Source of the DNA: Gemmatimonadota bacterium
GTDB taxonomy: Bacteria > Gemmatimonadota > Gemmatimonadetes > Longimicrobiales > Gaopeijiaceae
DNA: 64,000 bases
Reading direction: 5' to 3'
Assembly (NCBI GenBank): GCA_029262115.1
Contig: JAJCZZ010000104.1
Coordinates: forward strand, 1-64,000
Under the pieces are notes generated by a model that was given only the letters and a program-made list of their open reading frames with translations, ran no database searches and was not told where the DNA came from. The translations under genes and the position numbers were made by a program. Shown piece after piece: positions 43,027 to 51,960 of the stretch. How positions within the stretch are numbered: the stretch's first letter is position 1; every line of letters starts with the position of its first letter.

Positions 43027-44490
43027 CTAGTTTCCGCCCACCACTGAGGCCCGGTAGTCCAGCGGCGGGTCCCGGTCACCGACCAACGATTGGTAGCGGA
43101 AATCGCTTCCTCGGCGCTCCTCGAACTCCGCCTTTGCCTGGCGCACGAGGTCCGGCGTCAGGAACAGGTCCACGGCGGAGCGGGCCAGCGTCTTGGCCGC
43201 GACCAGCATGCCTTTGTTGCCCATGGTCGTCCCACCGGCGGCCACGGCTTGCCAGGAGTGCGAAGGCGTGCCGGGAACCCATGTCGCCGTACGCAAACCT
43301 GCGGTCGGAACGGCCCAACTGACGTCACCCACGTCGGTGGACCCACCCCCACGGCGGGCGCCGGTGAGCAGCTCGAATGGTTTCACCTGAGCCGCTTGGT
43401 CAACCGGTGGCGCGTCGTCTCCAAGTGTCCGGCGGACCGTCTCCGCGAAGCGCCGCTCTTCGGCCGTATACTCGACGCCCCCGACGGACGAGAGGTTCGC
43501 GTGGATCATTCGCGCGAGCGGCACGTTGGGCAGGAGCGGGTAGACTCCGCCGATGATCTCGAACTCGACGGCCGTCTCGGTTCCCATGGCCGCGCCCTCG
43601 GATGCATCGATCACGCGCTCGAACAGTTCACGAACGACCTCGGGCTCGGGGTGCCGGACGTAGTAGTACACTTCGGCGAAGTCCGGGACCACGTTCGGCG
43701 CCGCTCCTCCGGACGTCGTGACGTAGTGCATGCGTGTTTCCTGGGGCACGTGTTCACGCATGAGGTTGACCATGTGGTTCATGGCCTCGACGCCGTCGAG
43801 CGCGGAACGTCCACGCTCGGGCGCACCCGCGGCGTGTGCGCTGACTCCTCTGAAGCGGAACTTGGCGCTGATGTTCGCCAGACTCGACGTGGGGTCGGCC
43901 GTGTTGAGGTTGCCCGCGTGCCAGTGGAGGACGACGTCCACGTCGTCGAACAGGCCGGCCCGCACCATGTACACCTTCCCGGACCCGCCCTCCTCGGCGG
44001 GCGTGCCGTACAAGCGGATCGTACCGGGCGTCCCGGACGTCTCGAGCCAGTCCTTCACGGCGAGCGCGGCCGCCGTGGAGCCGGTGCCGAAGAGGTGATG
44101 ACCGCACGCATGCCCGGCGGGCTTGTCGTTCAGAGGCTTCCGCTCGGCGACCCGGTCCTGGGTGATCCCAGGTAGCGCGTCGAATTCGGCCAGGATGGCA
44201 AGGGTCGGTCCACCCGTGCCCCAGGATGCGACGAAGGCGGTCGGGATCCCGGCCACACCGGGGGTTACGTCGAAGCCAGCGTCACCAAGCCGCCGCTGAA
44301 GCAGCCCGGAACTCTCGTGCTCCATGTACCCGACTTCCGCCAGGTCCCAGATGCGCTGGGCCATGGTTACGTATTCGTCGGCATGGCGCTAGACGTGCGC
44401 CTCGACGCTCGATTTCGCGTCCTGAGCGGTGAGGGGCCCCGCGATTGGGGTCGCAAGCAGGGTGGCGGCCAGAAAGGTGGACAGACGCAT
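43027..44490 (-). pseudogene. Exported M20 amidohydrolase (AbgB-like) interrupted by an amber codon
   Basis: The frame from ATG 44490 encodes a signal peptide (MRLSTFLAATLLATPIAGPL, cleavage near LTAQ) and reaches TAG at 44389-44391 (codon 34). It continues in the same frame RHADEYVTMAQRIWDLAEVG to a complete M20 amidohydrolase with HACGHHLFG metal motif and GGGSTDVGDVSW. A start at ATG 44364 would give a 445-residue protein, but without the export signal and first helix. Relatives cleave aminobenzoyl-glutamate or acyl-amino acids. The stop may be a real mutation, a read-through site or an error. Confidence 0.75.
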
Positions 44491-44516
44491 CGGTCGTCTC
44501 GGCGGTAGGGTTGGAG

Positions 44517-45890
44517 TCAGGCGGCTCGGGAGTGCCACGGCCCGGTGATTGCGAGCGTGTACCCCTGGGACTGCATGTTCACGAAGAACGTCGAGCCATC
44601 CGGCGAGAAGCACGCGCCCGCGAACTCGCCGTCGCCCGACAGGTTGTGGGCGAGCTTGTAGAGGTCGCCGTCGGGCGTGATACCGACCAGGTAGTCGTCC
44701 CCCGTGCCGTCTTCACAGACCACCAGGTCACCCCAGGGAGACACCGTCAGGTTGTCGGCATTCTCGACCAGAGTACCGTTGTTGGGTTCAACGAACAGTT
44801 CGAGCGTACCGGGTGCCTCGCTCTCCCGATCCGTCCCTTCGTGCTCACTGGGACGATACCGGAAGATCTGACCCTTCCGCGCACGGCCCCCGCTTGTGCA
44901 CGCGAAGTAGACCGCATCGTTTCCGTACCAGATGCCCTCACCTCGTGCGAAGCGCGCGGCCCCGGCGGATAAGCCGCGGAACCGGAGGTCGTTGTCCGGT
45001 GCGTCGATCTCGTCGAGGTCGAACCAGCGCACCTGCATGGGATGTCCCACCGGGACGGCCTGCTCATCCCAGTTCCGCGTGTCCATCGCGTCTTGCTGGA
45101 GGAGCGCGAGGGCCTGCAGGCGACCGCCCAGCAAGAGCTCGCCGGGTCGGTTCGGGACGAATCGGTAGATGAGCCCCTCACCGTCGTCCTCGGTCAGGTA
45201 CACGACGCCCGAGGCGGGGTCGACGGCAACGGCCTCGTGGTTGAAGCGGCCCATCCCCGTGATCGGCACCGCCGGAACCAGCCCCTCCGAGGCGGAGGGC
45301 ACTTCGAACACGTACCCGTGGTCCTGGGCGAGGCGACCGCCAGCCCTTTCGGTCGTTTCCTCGCACGAGATCCAGCTCCCCCATGGCGTCGGCCCACCGG
45401 CGCAGTTCCGCAGGGTGCCGCCCAGGCTCAGGTGGTGCGACACGAGCGCCTGTGAGTCGGTATCGAAGACCAGCGTCGTCGTGCCGCCAAGCGCCGGTGC
45501 TCCGATGGCACCCGCGTCGTAGATCAACGCACGATGGTCGTCGGTGAGAAGACGGTGTCCCGGGCCAAAGGCTCCGGCCTCCGGCCCCGCGCCGCTCACG
45601 ACCTCGTGGTTCCGCACCAGAACCGTGCTCCCACCGGGACCGGCGAACGCCGCCATCCCGTCGTGGGCGGCTGGAACGATCAGGCCATCCGACATGCGTT
45701 CGCCCTGAAGGGAGATGATGCGGTAGCTGAAGCCCTCCGGGAGGGCCAGGAGCCCGTCAGGATCATCGAGAAGCGGCCCGTATCCGACAGAGGGCTCGGA
45801 AATCGGGAGGTCGGCGGTGCAGCGCAGGCCTGCGAAACCGGCGGTGATGGCAGCGGCAGAGCCGAGGAAACGGCGTCGAGAGAGTGTCAT
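44517..45890 (-). CDS. PhoX-family (DUF839) protein, Tat-exported
   Basis: A 457-residue protein. MTLSRRRFLGSAAAITAGFA is a Tat signal (twin Arg). The mature part carries PhoX-type motifs: VLVRNHEVVSGAGPEAGAFG, NCAGGPTPWGSWISCEETTE, GRFNHEAVAVDPASGVVYLT and GEFAGACFSPDGSTFFVNMQ, giving Ca/Fe-binding alkaline phosphatases or related propeller esterases. Periplasmic. It heads the three-gene minus-strand run with the amidohydrolase and the diguanylate cyclase and is divergent from the nitrilase. Phosphatase activity is inferred by family. Confidence 0.9.
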   Translation of the reverse strand: MTLSRRRFLGSAAAITAGFAGLRCTADLPISEPSVGYGPLLDDPDGLLALPEGFSYRIISLQGERMSDGLIVPAAHDGMAAFAGPGGSTVLVRNHEVVSGAGPEAGAFGPGHRLLTDDHRALIYDAGAIGAPALGGTTTLVFDTDSQALVSHHLSLGGTLRNCAGGPTPWGSWISCEETTERAGGRLAQDHGYVFEVPSASEGLVPAVPITGMGRFNHEAVAVDPASGVVYLTEDDGEGLIYRFVPNRPGELLLGGRLQALALLQQDAMDTRNWDEQAVPVGHPMQVRWFDLDEIDAPDNDLRFRGLSAGAARFARGEGIWYGNDAVYFACTSGGRARKGQIFRYRPSEHEGTDRESEAPGTLELFVEPNNGTLVENADNLTVSPWGDLVVCEDGTGDDYLVGITPDGDLYKLAHNLSGDGEFAGACFSPDGSTFFVNMQSQGYTLAITGPWHSRAA

Positions 45891-46077
45891 CGCTTCGGGC
45901 GGGAGAGGTACGGGCCAAGGAGGATTTCCAATCTACGCGCGTGACGTCCGTCCGACACGTCTGACGTGTATGCGTACGCCGAGCATGGTGTCGACCTCGT
46001 CCGCGCCACACATTGGCGCGCCGACTTGGCTGGACCATGACCAGACGATCGACCTCACCACCATGGTATCTCCAGAA

Positions 46078-47037
46078 ATGACCCGATCCGGAATCGTCCG
46101 CGCTGCGGTCGTCCAGGCAGCTCCCGTCCCGTTCGATACCCCAGCCGCGGTCGATCGCGTGATCGAGCGGACGCGGGAGGCGGCCGCCGATGGGGCGGAA
46201 CTCGTGCTCTTCCCGGAGGCCTACGTCGGTGGGTACCCCTGGGGGCTCGCCTTCGGAACGGCCGTCGGGGGGCGCTCCGACGCGGGTCGGCGTACCTGGG
46301 AGCGCTACTGGAACGGAGCCGTGGACGTGCCGGGGCCCGAAGTCGATCGGATGGCGAAGGTGGCGGCGGAAACCGGTGTGCATCTCTGCGTCGGCGTCAT
46401 CGAGCGAGACTCCACCTATAGCGGCGGGACTCTGTTCTGCACGCTGCTGTACCTCGGTCCGGACGGCTCGTTGCTCGGGAAGCATCGCAAGCTCAAGCCC
46501 ACCGCTGCCGAGCGGCTGATCTGGGGCGAGGGCGACGGGAGCACACTCACGACCGTCGACACCGACTTCGGCACCGTCGGGGGGCTGATCTGTTGGGAGA
46601 ACTACATGCCGCTCGCGCGGATGGCCATGTATGCGAAAGGGGTGGAGTACTATCTGGCGCCCACGGCCGACGCCCGGGGCCGGTGGCAGGCGACCCTTCA
46701 GCACATCGCCCTGGAAGGCCGCTGTTTCGTTCTCGGGTGCAACCAGTACGTTCGCCGCGAGATGTATCCGGAGAACCTGGAGATCGCGCATGAGCTCGAG
46801 GCGTGGCCTGAGACCCTGTCGCGGGGTGGGAGCGCCATCTACGGCCCTCTCGGGGATCTGCTCGCGGGGCCTCTCTTCGACGAGGAAGGGATCCTCACGG
46901 CCGATCTCGACCACTCGGCCATCGCACGCAGCAAGTTCGACTTCGACGTGACGGGCCACTACGCTCGCCCGGATGTGTTCCGTCTGTCCGTCGACGAGAC
47001 GGCGCACCCGGTGGTGGAGGCGGCGCGGCGACCCTGA
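46078..47037 (+). CDS. Nitrilase (aliphatic/aromatic nitrilase branch)
   Basis: A 319-residue carbon-nitrogen hydrolase. The catalytic triad is E47 (LFPEAYVGGYP), K140 (KHRKLKPTAAER) and C172 (GGLICWENYMPLAR). The C-W-E-N-Y sequence and the long GGYPWGLAFGTAVGGR insert are typical of true nitrilases that convert nitriles to carboxylates and ammonia, not amidases. Start at ATG 46078, or 46063 in frame. It is followed by rocD 126 bases downstream on the same strand. Confidence 0.93.
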   Translation: MTRSGIVRAAVVQAAPVPFDTPAAVDRVIERTREAAADGAELVLFPEAYVGGYPWGLAFGTAVGGRSDAGRRTWERYWNGAVDVPGPEVDRMAKVAAETGVHLCVGVIERDSTYSGGTLFCTLLYLGPDGSLLGKHRKLKPTAAERLIWGEGDGSTLTTVDTDFGTVGGLICWENYMPLARMAMYAKGVEYYLAPTADARGRWQATLQHIALEGRCFVLGCNQYVRREMYPENLEIAHELEAWPETLSRGGSAIYGPLGDLLAGPLFDEEGILTADLDHSAIARSKFDFDVTGHYARPDVFRLSVDETAHPVVEAARRP

Positions 47038-47163
47038 CGGGATGGAACAGCCGTCCTTCGCTGCGGCCGCGTCCTCCTTGAACCGCGCCGTCTCTCCCGG
47101 TTAGAGTCGAGCAGGCGAGCGTCCCGCCGACGCCCGCCGGTCCCGCATCGCTGAGAGGCACCC

Positions 47164-48381
47164 ATGGTCCAGGCCACGGCCGCGCGCACCGACGCGTTGA
47201 TCGAAGAAGTCGATCGCTACTCCGCCCACAACTACCACCCCCTCCCGGTCGTTCTCGACCGGGGCGAGGGAATTTGGGTCTGGGACGTGGAGGGGAATCG
47301 CTACATGGACATGTTGGCGGCCTACTCGGCCCTCAATCAGGGCCACCGCCATCCTCGGATCCTCGCGGCCGCCGAGGAGCAGATGGGCAAGCTCACCTTG
47401 ACGTCGCGCGCCTTCCACAACGACCAGATGGGCGCCTTCGTCCGTGAGTTGTGCGCCGCGACCGGCTTCGAGAAAGCCCTTCCGATGAATACCGGCGCCG
47501 AGGCCGTCGAGACGGCCATCAAGATGGTCCGCAAGTGGGGGTACGAGCGCCGCAGCGTCGCGCCGGACGCCGCCGAGATCATCGTCTGCCGCAACAACTT
47601 CCACGGGCGCACGACCACCATCGTGGGCTTCAGTTCGGAGCCTCAGTACCGAGAGGGCTTCGGGCCGTTCGCGCCTGGCTTCGTGGAGGTGGCCTATGGA
47701 GATGCCGAGGCGTTCGAGCGAGCGATCACGCCGAACACCGTGGGCTTCCTGGTCGAGCCCCTCCAGGGTGAGGGCGGGGTGGTCGTGCCCCCCGAGGGAT
47801 ACCTTGCGCGCACCCGGGCCCTGTGCACGGAGCACGGGATCGCCTTCATGGCCGACGAGATCCAGACGGGGTTGGGCCGGACCGGGCGTCTGTTCGCCTG
47901 CGACTGGGAGGACGTCCGACCGGATGTGCTCATCGTCGGGAAGGCGTTGGGGGGCGGCGTCTACCCCGTGTCCGCAGCCATCGCCGATGCGGAGTTCATG
48001 GACGTATTCCGGCCAGGCGACCACGGATCGACGTTCGGCGGAAACCCGTTGGGCGCTGCCGTCGCGCGTGAGGCTCTTCAGGTCATCCTCGACGAAGACC
48101 TCGTGCGGAAGTCCGACGAACTGGGATCGTGGTTCATGGACGAGCTCCGCGGCATCGGGTCTCCGCACGTGGAAGAGGTACGCGGCAGGGGTCTGATGAT
48201 CGGCGTGGTCATCAAGGAGTCGTCCGGGACGGCGCGCCCCTACTGTGAGGCGCTCCAGAGCCGAGGGATTCTTGCCAAGGAGACGCACGGCCAGGTCATC
48301 CGCTTCGCACCTCCGCTCGTTATTCAGCGCGAGGATATCGAGTTCGCACTCGGACACGTACGGGACGTTTTGACCGCGTGA
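47164..48381 (+). CDS. rocD: Ornithine-oxo-acid transaminase
   Basis: A 405-residue class III PLP aminotransferase. EEVDRYSAHNYHPLPVVLDR is the diagnostic N terminus of ornithine aminotransferases; the PLP lysine is K260 in LIVGKALGGGVYPVSA, and the PLP Asp is in MADEIQTGLGRTG. It converts ornithine and 2-oxoglutarate to glutamate semialdehyde and glutamate in arginine/ornithine breakdown. Its stop overlaps the start of the next gene (GTGA). Confidence 0.96.
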   Translation: MVQATAARTDALIEEVDRYSAHNYHPLPVVLDRGEGIWVWDVEGNRYMDMLAAYSALNQGHRHPRILAAAEEQMGKLTLTSRAFHNDQMGAFVRELCAATGFEKALPMNTGAEAVETAIKMVRKWGYERRSVAPDAAEIIVCRNNFHGRTTTIVGFSSEPQYREGFGPFAPGFVEVAYGDAEAFERAITPNTVGFLVEPLQGEGGVVVPPEGYLARTRALCTEHGIAFMADEIQTGLGRTGRLFACDWEDVRPDVLIVGKALGGGVYPVSAAIADAEFMDVFRPGDHGSTFGGNPLGAAVAREALQVILDEDLVRKSDELGSWFMDELRGIGSPHVEEVRGRGLMIGVVIKESSGTARPYCEALQSRGILAKETHGQVIRFAPPLVIQREDIEFALGHVRDVLTA

Positions 48382-49985
48382 GCCGCGAGCCGGCGGGGGC
48401 CGGCGCCACGTCGCGGCCGTTCATCCTGGTCGGTCTGCTCCTGCTGTCGTGGGGGGTGGCGAACTGGCGCGCGGTGCCTGCCGGCGTCTGGCACGACGAC
48501 GGCGTCTACATGGTCGTGGGCGAGGCCCTGGCCGAGGGCAGCGGACTCACGTACGGCGGCGTTCCGGGCGCCCCGCCGGCCGTGAAGTTCCCGCCGGGCT
48601 ATTCCGTGCTCCTCGCGGCGCTCTGGCTCGTCCTGCCTGGGCCGGGTGCTGTGACCCTCGCCGCGACCGTCTTGAACCTGTGCTTTCTGGCAACGGCGGG
48701 GGCATTGCTCGCATGGGGGCTCCACCGCTTCGCGGCGCTCGAACCGAAGGTCGCGGCTGCGGTCGCGGGAATGGCCTTCGTCGCGACGGACATCTGGCGG
48801 TTGGCGCTCGTGCCGCTCTCGGAGCCGCTGTTCATTCTGCTGCTGATCGCCAGCTTGATCGCGGCGGGTCGGGTCCTGGCGGACGGCCCACCGTGGTGGG
48901 TTGGTGGGCTCCTCGCGGTCCTCCTCGTGACGGCCCTGCTGGTACGGTCCGCCGGCCTGGCCGCGGTCCTGGGGGTGTGCGCTGCTCTCGCGTTCCGAGG
49001 GCGATACCGGGACGTCCTGATTGCCGCACTCCCGTCGGCGGGGGCGTACGCGGCCTGGTCGGCATGGTCGTCCAGGGGCGCGGAGCGGCTGTCGCCCGAG
49101 TCGAGTGACGTGCTCGGCCCGTACGGGGCGTGGCTCGGTGGCCAGTTGCTGGCGGCCCCGGGGGCCTTCGTCCAGAGACTTCCCAGCCACGCGGCCGCGG
49201 TCCTCGAACGAGTGGTGGCGCTGATGGTCCCCGGGGCATCCGGGTGGTTGGCCGTTGCGGGGGCGCTCGTCCTCCTTCCGTTGGCCGTGCGCGGTTCCGG
49301 TCGCCTTTTGCGCGACTGGCCCGCGGTTCCATGGGTTGCGGCCGCCTACCTGGGTATGCTCCTCGTGTGGCCGTTCGCCGACCGACGGCTCGTCGCTCCG
49401 CTCCACCCGCTGCTGATGGTCATGGTCGGCGTCGGGGCCTGGTCGCTATGGCCTCGGGACGGGCGCGCCGGGGGAGGGCGCAGCCGACTTCGGTACGCCT
49501 GGCTCACGGGCATCGGGGTCTGGGGAGCCGCGCACCTGTTGGTGAGCGCCAACCGTGCCGCGCGTGAGTGGACCGTCGCCCCGTACCGGCTGCGCGCCGA
49601 GCGGCTGGCCGTGGCGGTCGAGGCCCTTGGACGGGTGGCGCCCGCCGACGCGGTGGTAGGGGCTCCCGAGTTCTGGGCCGCGCTTCACCTGCACGGTGGC
49701 TGGCAGACCACCCCGAGCGCACTCTTCAGGCCTCGGTCCGACGACGACGCGACCCCGGTATGGGGCTCCCCGACCGACCAGCTTCAATTGTGGTGGGATG
49801 CCGGGGCGACCCATCTCCTGCTGGAGCAGGGTGGCCAGATCCACGGCGAGGCGCTCAACCTCCTGGAGGCCACCTGTCCGGGTTCTGCGACGATCCCGGC
49901 GCGGCTTCCTCCACAGATGATCGTGGCCCTCACGTGGGGGCCCGACTGTGCCGGTCGACTGGGGCTACGCGACCCATCTCCCTAG
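48378..49985 (+). CDS. GT-C-fold membrane glycosyltransferase-like protein, paralog 2
   Basis: A 535-residue polytopic protein starting at the GTG that overlaps rocD. The first loop has WHDDGVYMVVGEALAEGSGL with an acidic D-D pair, then AVKFPPGYSVLLAALW, the same layout as the protein at 18075. About ten hydrophobic segments follow and a soluble C-terminal domain (about 400-535, DAVVGAPEFWAALHLHGGWQ). A polyprenyl-phosphate sugar transferase is likely by fold; sugar and acceptor are unknown. The link with rocD is only positional. Confidence 0.8.
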   Translation: MSREPAGAGATSRPFILVGLLLLSWGVANWRAVPAGVWHDDGVYMVVGEALAEGSGLTYGGVPGAPPAVKFPPGYSVLLAALWLVLPGPGAVTLAATVLNLCFLATAGALLAWGLHRFAALEPKVAAAVAGMAFVATDIWRLALVPLSEPLFILLLIASLIAAGRVLADGPPWWVGGLLAVLLVTALLVRSAGLAAVLGVCAALAFRGRYRDVLIAALPSAGAYAAWSAWSSRGAERLSPESSDVLGPYGAWLGGQLLAAPGAFVQRLPSHAAAVLERVVALMVPGASGWLAVAGALVLLPLAVRGSGRLLRDWPAVPWVAAAYLGMLLVWPFADRRLVAPLHPLLMVMVGVGAWSLWPRDGRAGGGRSRLRYAWLTGIGVWGAAHLLVSANRAAREWTVAPYRLRAERLAVAVEALGRVAPADAVVGAPEFWAALHLHGGWQTTPSALFRPRSDDDATPVWGSPTDQLQLWWDAGATHLLLEQGGQIHGEALNLLEATCPGSATIPARLPPQMIVALTWGPDCAGRLGLRDPSP

Positions 49986-50026
49986 GGAATCCTCCTCGGA
50001 CACCCGCGACGCGGTCGGCGCCGTCG

Positions 50027-50314
50027 TCACCACTCGATCGAGCCCTGCTTCGATGTGTCGACCTCCTTTCCGTCGCCGCCTCCCAGGAGCACTTGCTCGA
50101 TCTGCTCGTAGAGGAACGCCCGCGATTTGGCGTCCCGAGGGTCGAGGCCGTAGTGGTTGATGAGCGCGGTCTGGTGCTGTAGCCACTCCTGCCAGCATTC
50201 GGCACAGATGGACCCCTGGATCCGTTCGCCCAACTCGGTGCGAAACGGAGCGCGCTCGAGAAGGGGGGCGTCGTCGCGCCCGCAGCGCGCGCAGTGGATG
50301 GTCTGGTCAGCCAT
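50027..50314 (-). CDS. YggX-like Fe(II)-trafficking/oxidative-damage protein with two CxxC pairs
   Basis: A 95-residue protein from the ATG at 50314. IHCARCGRDDAPLLERAPF, SICAECWQEWLQHQTALINH then YGLDPRDAKSRAFLYEQIEQ aligns with YggX (PPFP ... WQEW..LQT.LIN). Unlike enterobacterial YggX it has two CxxC knuckles that could form a zinc- or iron-binding site. The family is linked to iron handling and protection of Fe-S proteins from oxidation. It is divergent from fabH with a 94-base gap. Confidence 0.85.
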   Translation of the reverse strand: MADQTIHCARCGRDDAPLLERAPFRTELGERIQGSICAECWQEWLQHQTALINHYGLDPRDAKSRAFLYEQIEQVLLGGGDGKEVDTSKQGSIEW

Positions 50315-50408
50315 GATATGTTGGTCGCGAGGAGTATGGAGCACGCCGTCTACCCGTTCGAACGGCCGCGGATCCTCACAGTGACGACCACAACAGTGGA
50401 GGCCCTCC

Positions 50409-51410
50409 GTGCTCTCGACCCATTCGAGATTCGTCGGAACCGGGTACTACGTGCCCGAACGGATCGTGACGAACCATGAGCTCAGCGAAGTCATGGACAC
50501 CAGCGACGAGTGGATCGTCGAGCGCACCGGAATCCGCCAACGGCGGTGGGTGCCCGAGGGGATGACCGGCGCGGAAATGGCCCGCCGGGCGTCCATGATG
50601 GCGCTTACGGATGGTGATCTGGTTCCTGCCGACATCGATGCGATCGTCCTCGGCACGCTGAGCCCCGATCACTTCTTTCCCGGTACCGGTGTCTTCCTCC
50701 AGCGGGCGCTCGGACTGGAGGGGGTCCCGTGCCTGGACCTCCGGGCGCAGTGCTCCGGCTTCGTGTACGGGTTGTCCGTGGCCGACGCATGGATCCGCAG
50801 CGGTCAGTACGAGACGGTTCTGGTCGTCGGCGTGGAGATCCAGTCGACGGGGCTGGACATGTCGACGCGCGGACGGGACATGGCGGTCCTCTTCGGCGAC
50901 GGCGCCGGAGCTGCCGTCCTTCAGGCCACCCAGAACGAGAACCAGGGCATTCTGACGACCCGCATCCACGCCGACGGACGCCACGCGGAAATCCTCTGGG
51001 CCGAGGCGGCGTCCAGCAGCCACCACCCCAGGATCGATGCGAAGATGATCGAGGAAGGGCGGCACTTCCCGACCATGGAGGGGAAAGAGGTCTTCCGTCA
51101 TGCGGTCACTCGCATGCCGGAGGCCGTCCTCGAGGTTCTCGGTGAGAACGGGTTGGAGCCGGACGACATCGACCTTCTCATTCCGCACCAGGCGAATCTG
51201 CGGATCTCCCAGATGGTCCAGAGACGGCTTGGGCTTTCCGACGAAAAGGTCTTCAACAACATTGAGAAGTACGGCAACACGACGGCCGCCACGATCCCCA
51301 TCGCGCTCGCGGAGGCCGTGCGTGAGGGGCTCGTCAATCGAGGCGACCTGGTGTGCATGGTGGCGTTCGGCTCGGGCTTCACGTGGGGGGCGTCGCTCGT
51401 CCGCTGGTAA
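50409..51410 (+). CDS. fabH: 3-oxoacyl-ACP synthase III
   Basis: A 333-residue condensing enzyme that starts fatty-acid chains from an acyl-CoA and malonyl-ACP. The triad C115 (RAQCSGF), H260 (IPHQANLRI) and N290 (EKYGNTTAAT) is complete, and MVAFGSGFTWGASLVRW is the usual end. Starts at a GTG. No other fab genes are adjacent, so it is probably transcribed alone. Acyl-CoA preference (straight or branched) cannot be told from motifs alone. Confidence 0.95.
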   Translation: MLSTHSRFVGTGYYVPERIVTNHELSEVMDTSDEWIVERTGIRQRRWVPEGMTGAEMARRASMMALTDGDLVPADIDAIVLGTLSPDHFFPGTGVFLQRALGLEGVPCLDLRAQCSGFVYGLSVADAWIRSGQYETVLVVGVEIQSTGLDMSTRGRDMAVLFGDGAGAAVLQATQNENQGILTTRIHADGRHAEILWAEAASSSHHPRIDAKMIEEGRHFPTMEGKEVFRHAVTRMPEAVLEVLGENGLEPDDIDLLIPHQANLRISQMVQRRLGLSDEKVFNNIEKYGNTTAATIPIALAEAVREGLVNRGDLVCMVAFGSGFTWGASLVRW

Positions 51411-51557
51411 GGCGTTTGCCGCGCCGTTGCGGGCTTTTCGGCCTCTTGGGGACCAGTCCGACCGTCCTCGTGTAGGAACGCCGCAGAGCGTAGACGGTCG
51501 GCGTTCCAGAGTTTACCTTCTTCCGCCGTACATCTACCACGAGACGAGGGCCTTCTC

Positions 51558-51941
51558 ATGGCGCTGAACAAGAAGCAGCTGGCACATATCGAGAAGCGGT
51601 TGATGGATGAGCGTGAGCGCGCTCTCAAGGCGCTGGGGCTCTTCGACGCGATGGCCAAGGCCGATCGTGAGTCTGGAGACTCGGATCTGTCGGCCTACAC
51701 GGACCACATGGCCGATCAGGGCACCGAGGCCCAGGAGCGGGAGAAGGCCGCAGTCTTTGCCACGAAGGAAGGCCGGTACCTGTATCGCCTCGAGGGGGCC
51801 CTGCGTCGGATGTACGACGATCCGAAGACGTTCGGGACCTGCCACACCTGCGGCGGCGACGTCGGCTTCGAGCGTCTCGACGCCCTTCCGCACGCCCGAT
51901 ACTGCATCGACTGCAAGCGGAAGGAAGAGGAGGCGGCCTGA
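51558..51941 (+). CDS. DksA/TraR-family zinc-finger protein
   Basis: A 127-residue protein. A helical N-terminal part (LAHIEKRLMDERERALKALG) is followed by a four-Cys zinc finger, CHTCGGDVGFERLDALPHA then YCIDCKRKEEE. It resembles DksA-like RNA-polymerase secondary-channel proteins and the sporulation/YteA group. The coiled-coil tip has Asp residues (SDLSAYTDHMAD), which in DksA reach the active centre. A role in transcription under nutrient stress is likely by family. Confidence 0.9.
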   Translation: MALNKKQLAHIEKRLMDERERALKALGLFDAMAKADRESGDSDLSAYTDHMADQGTEAQEREKAAVFATKEGRYLYRLEGALRRMYDDPKTFGTCHTCGGDVGFERLDALPHARYCIDCKRKEEEAA

Positions 51942-51960
51942 TCCGGCGCTGAGCCGCGCC

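Noticed and set aside
44389-44391. TAG decoded as pyrrolysine
   Set aside because: No pyl genes in the window and the family does not use it; mutation or error is simpler.
51419-51438. Rho-independent terminator after fabH (CCGC-loop-GCGG then TTTT)
   Set aside because: The stem is only 4 bp; too weak to list.
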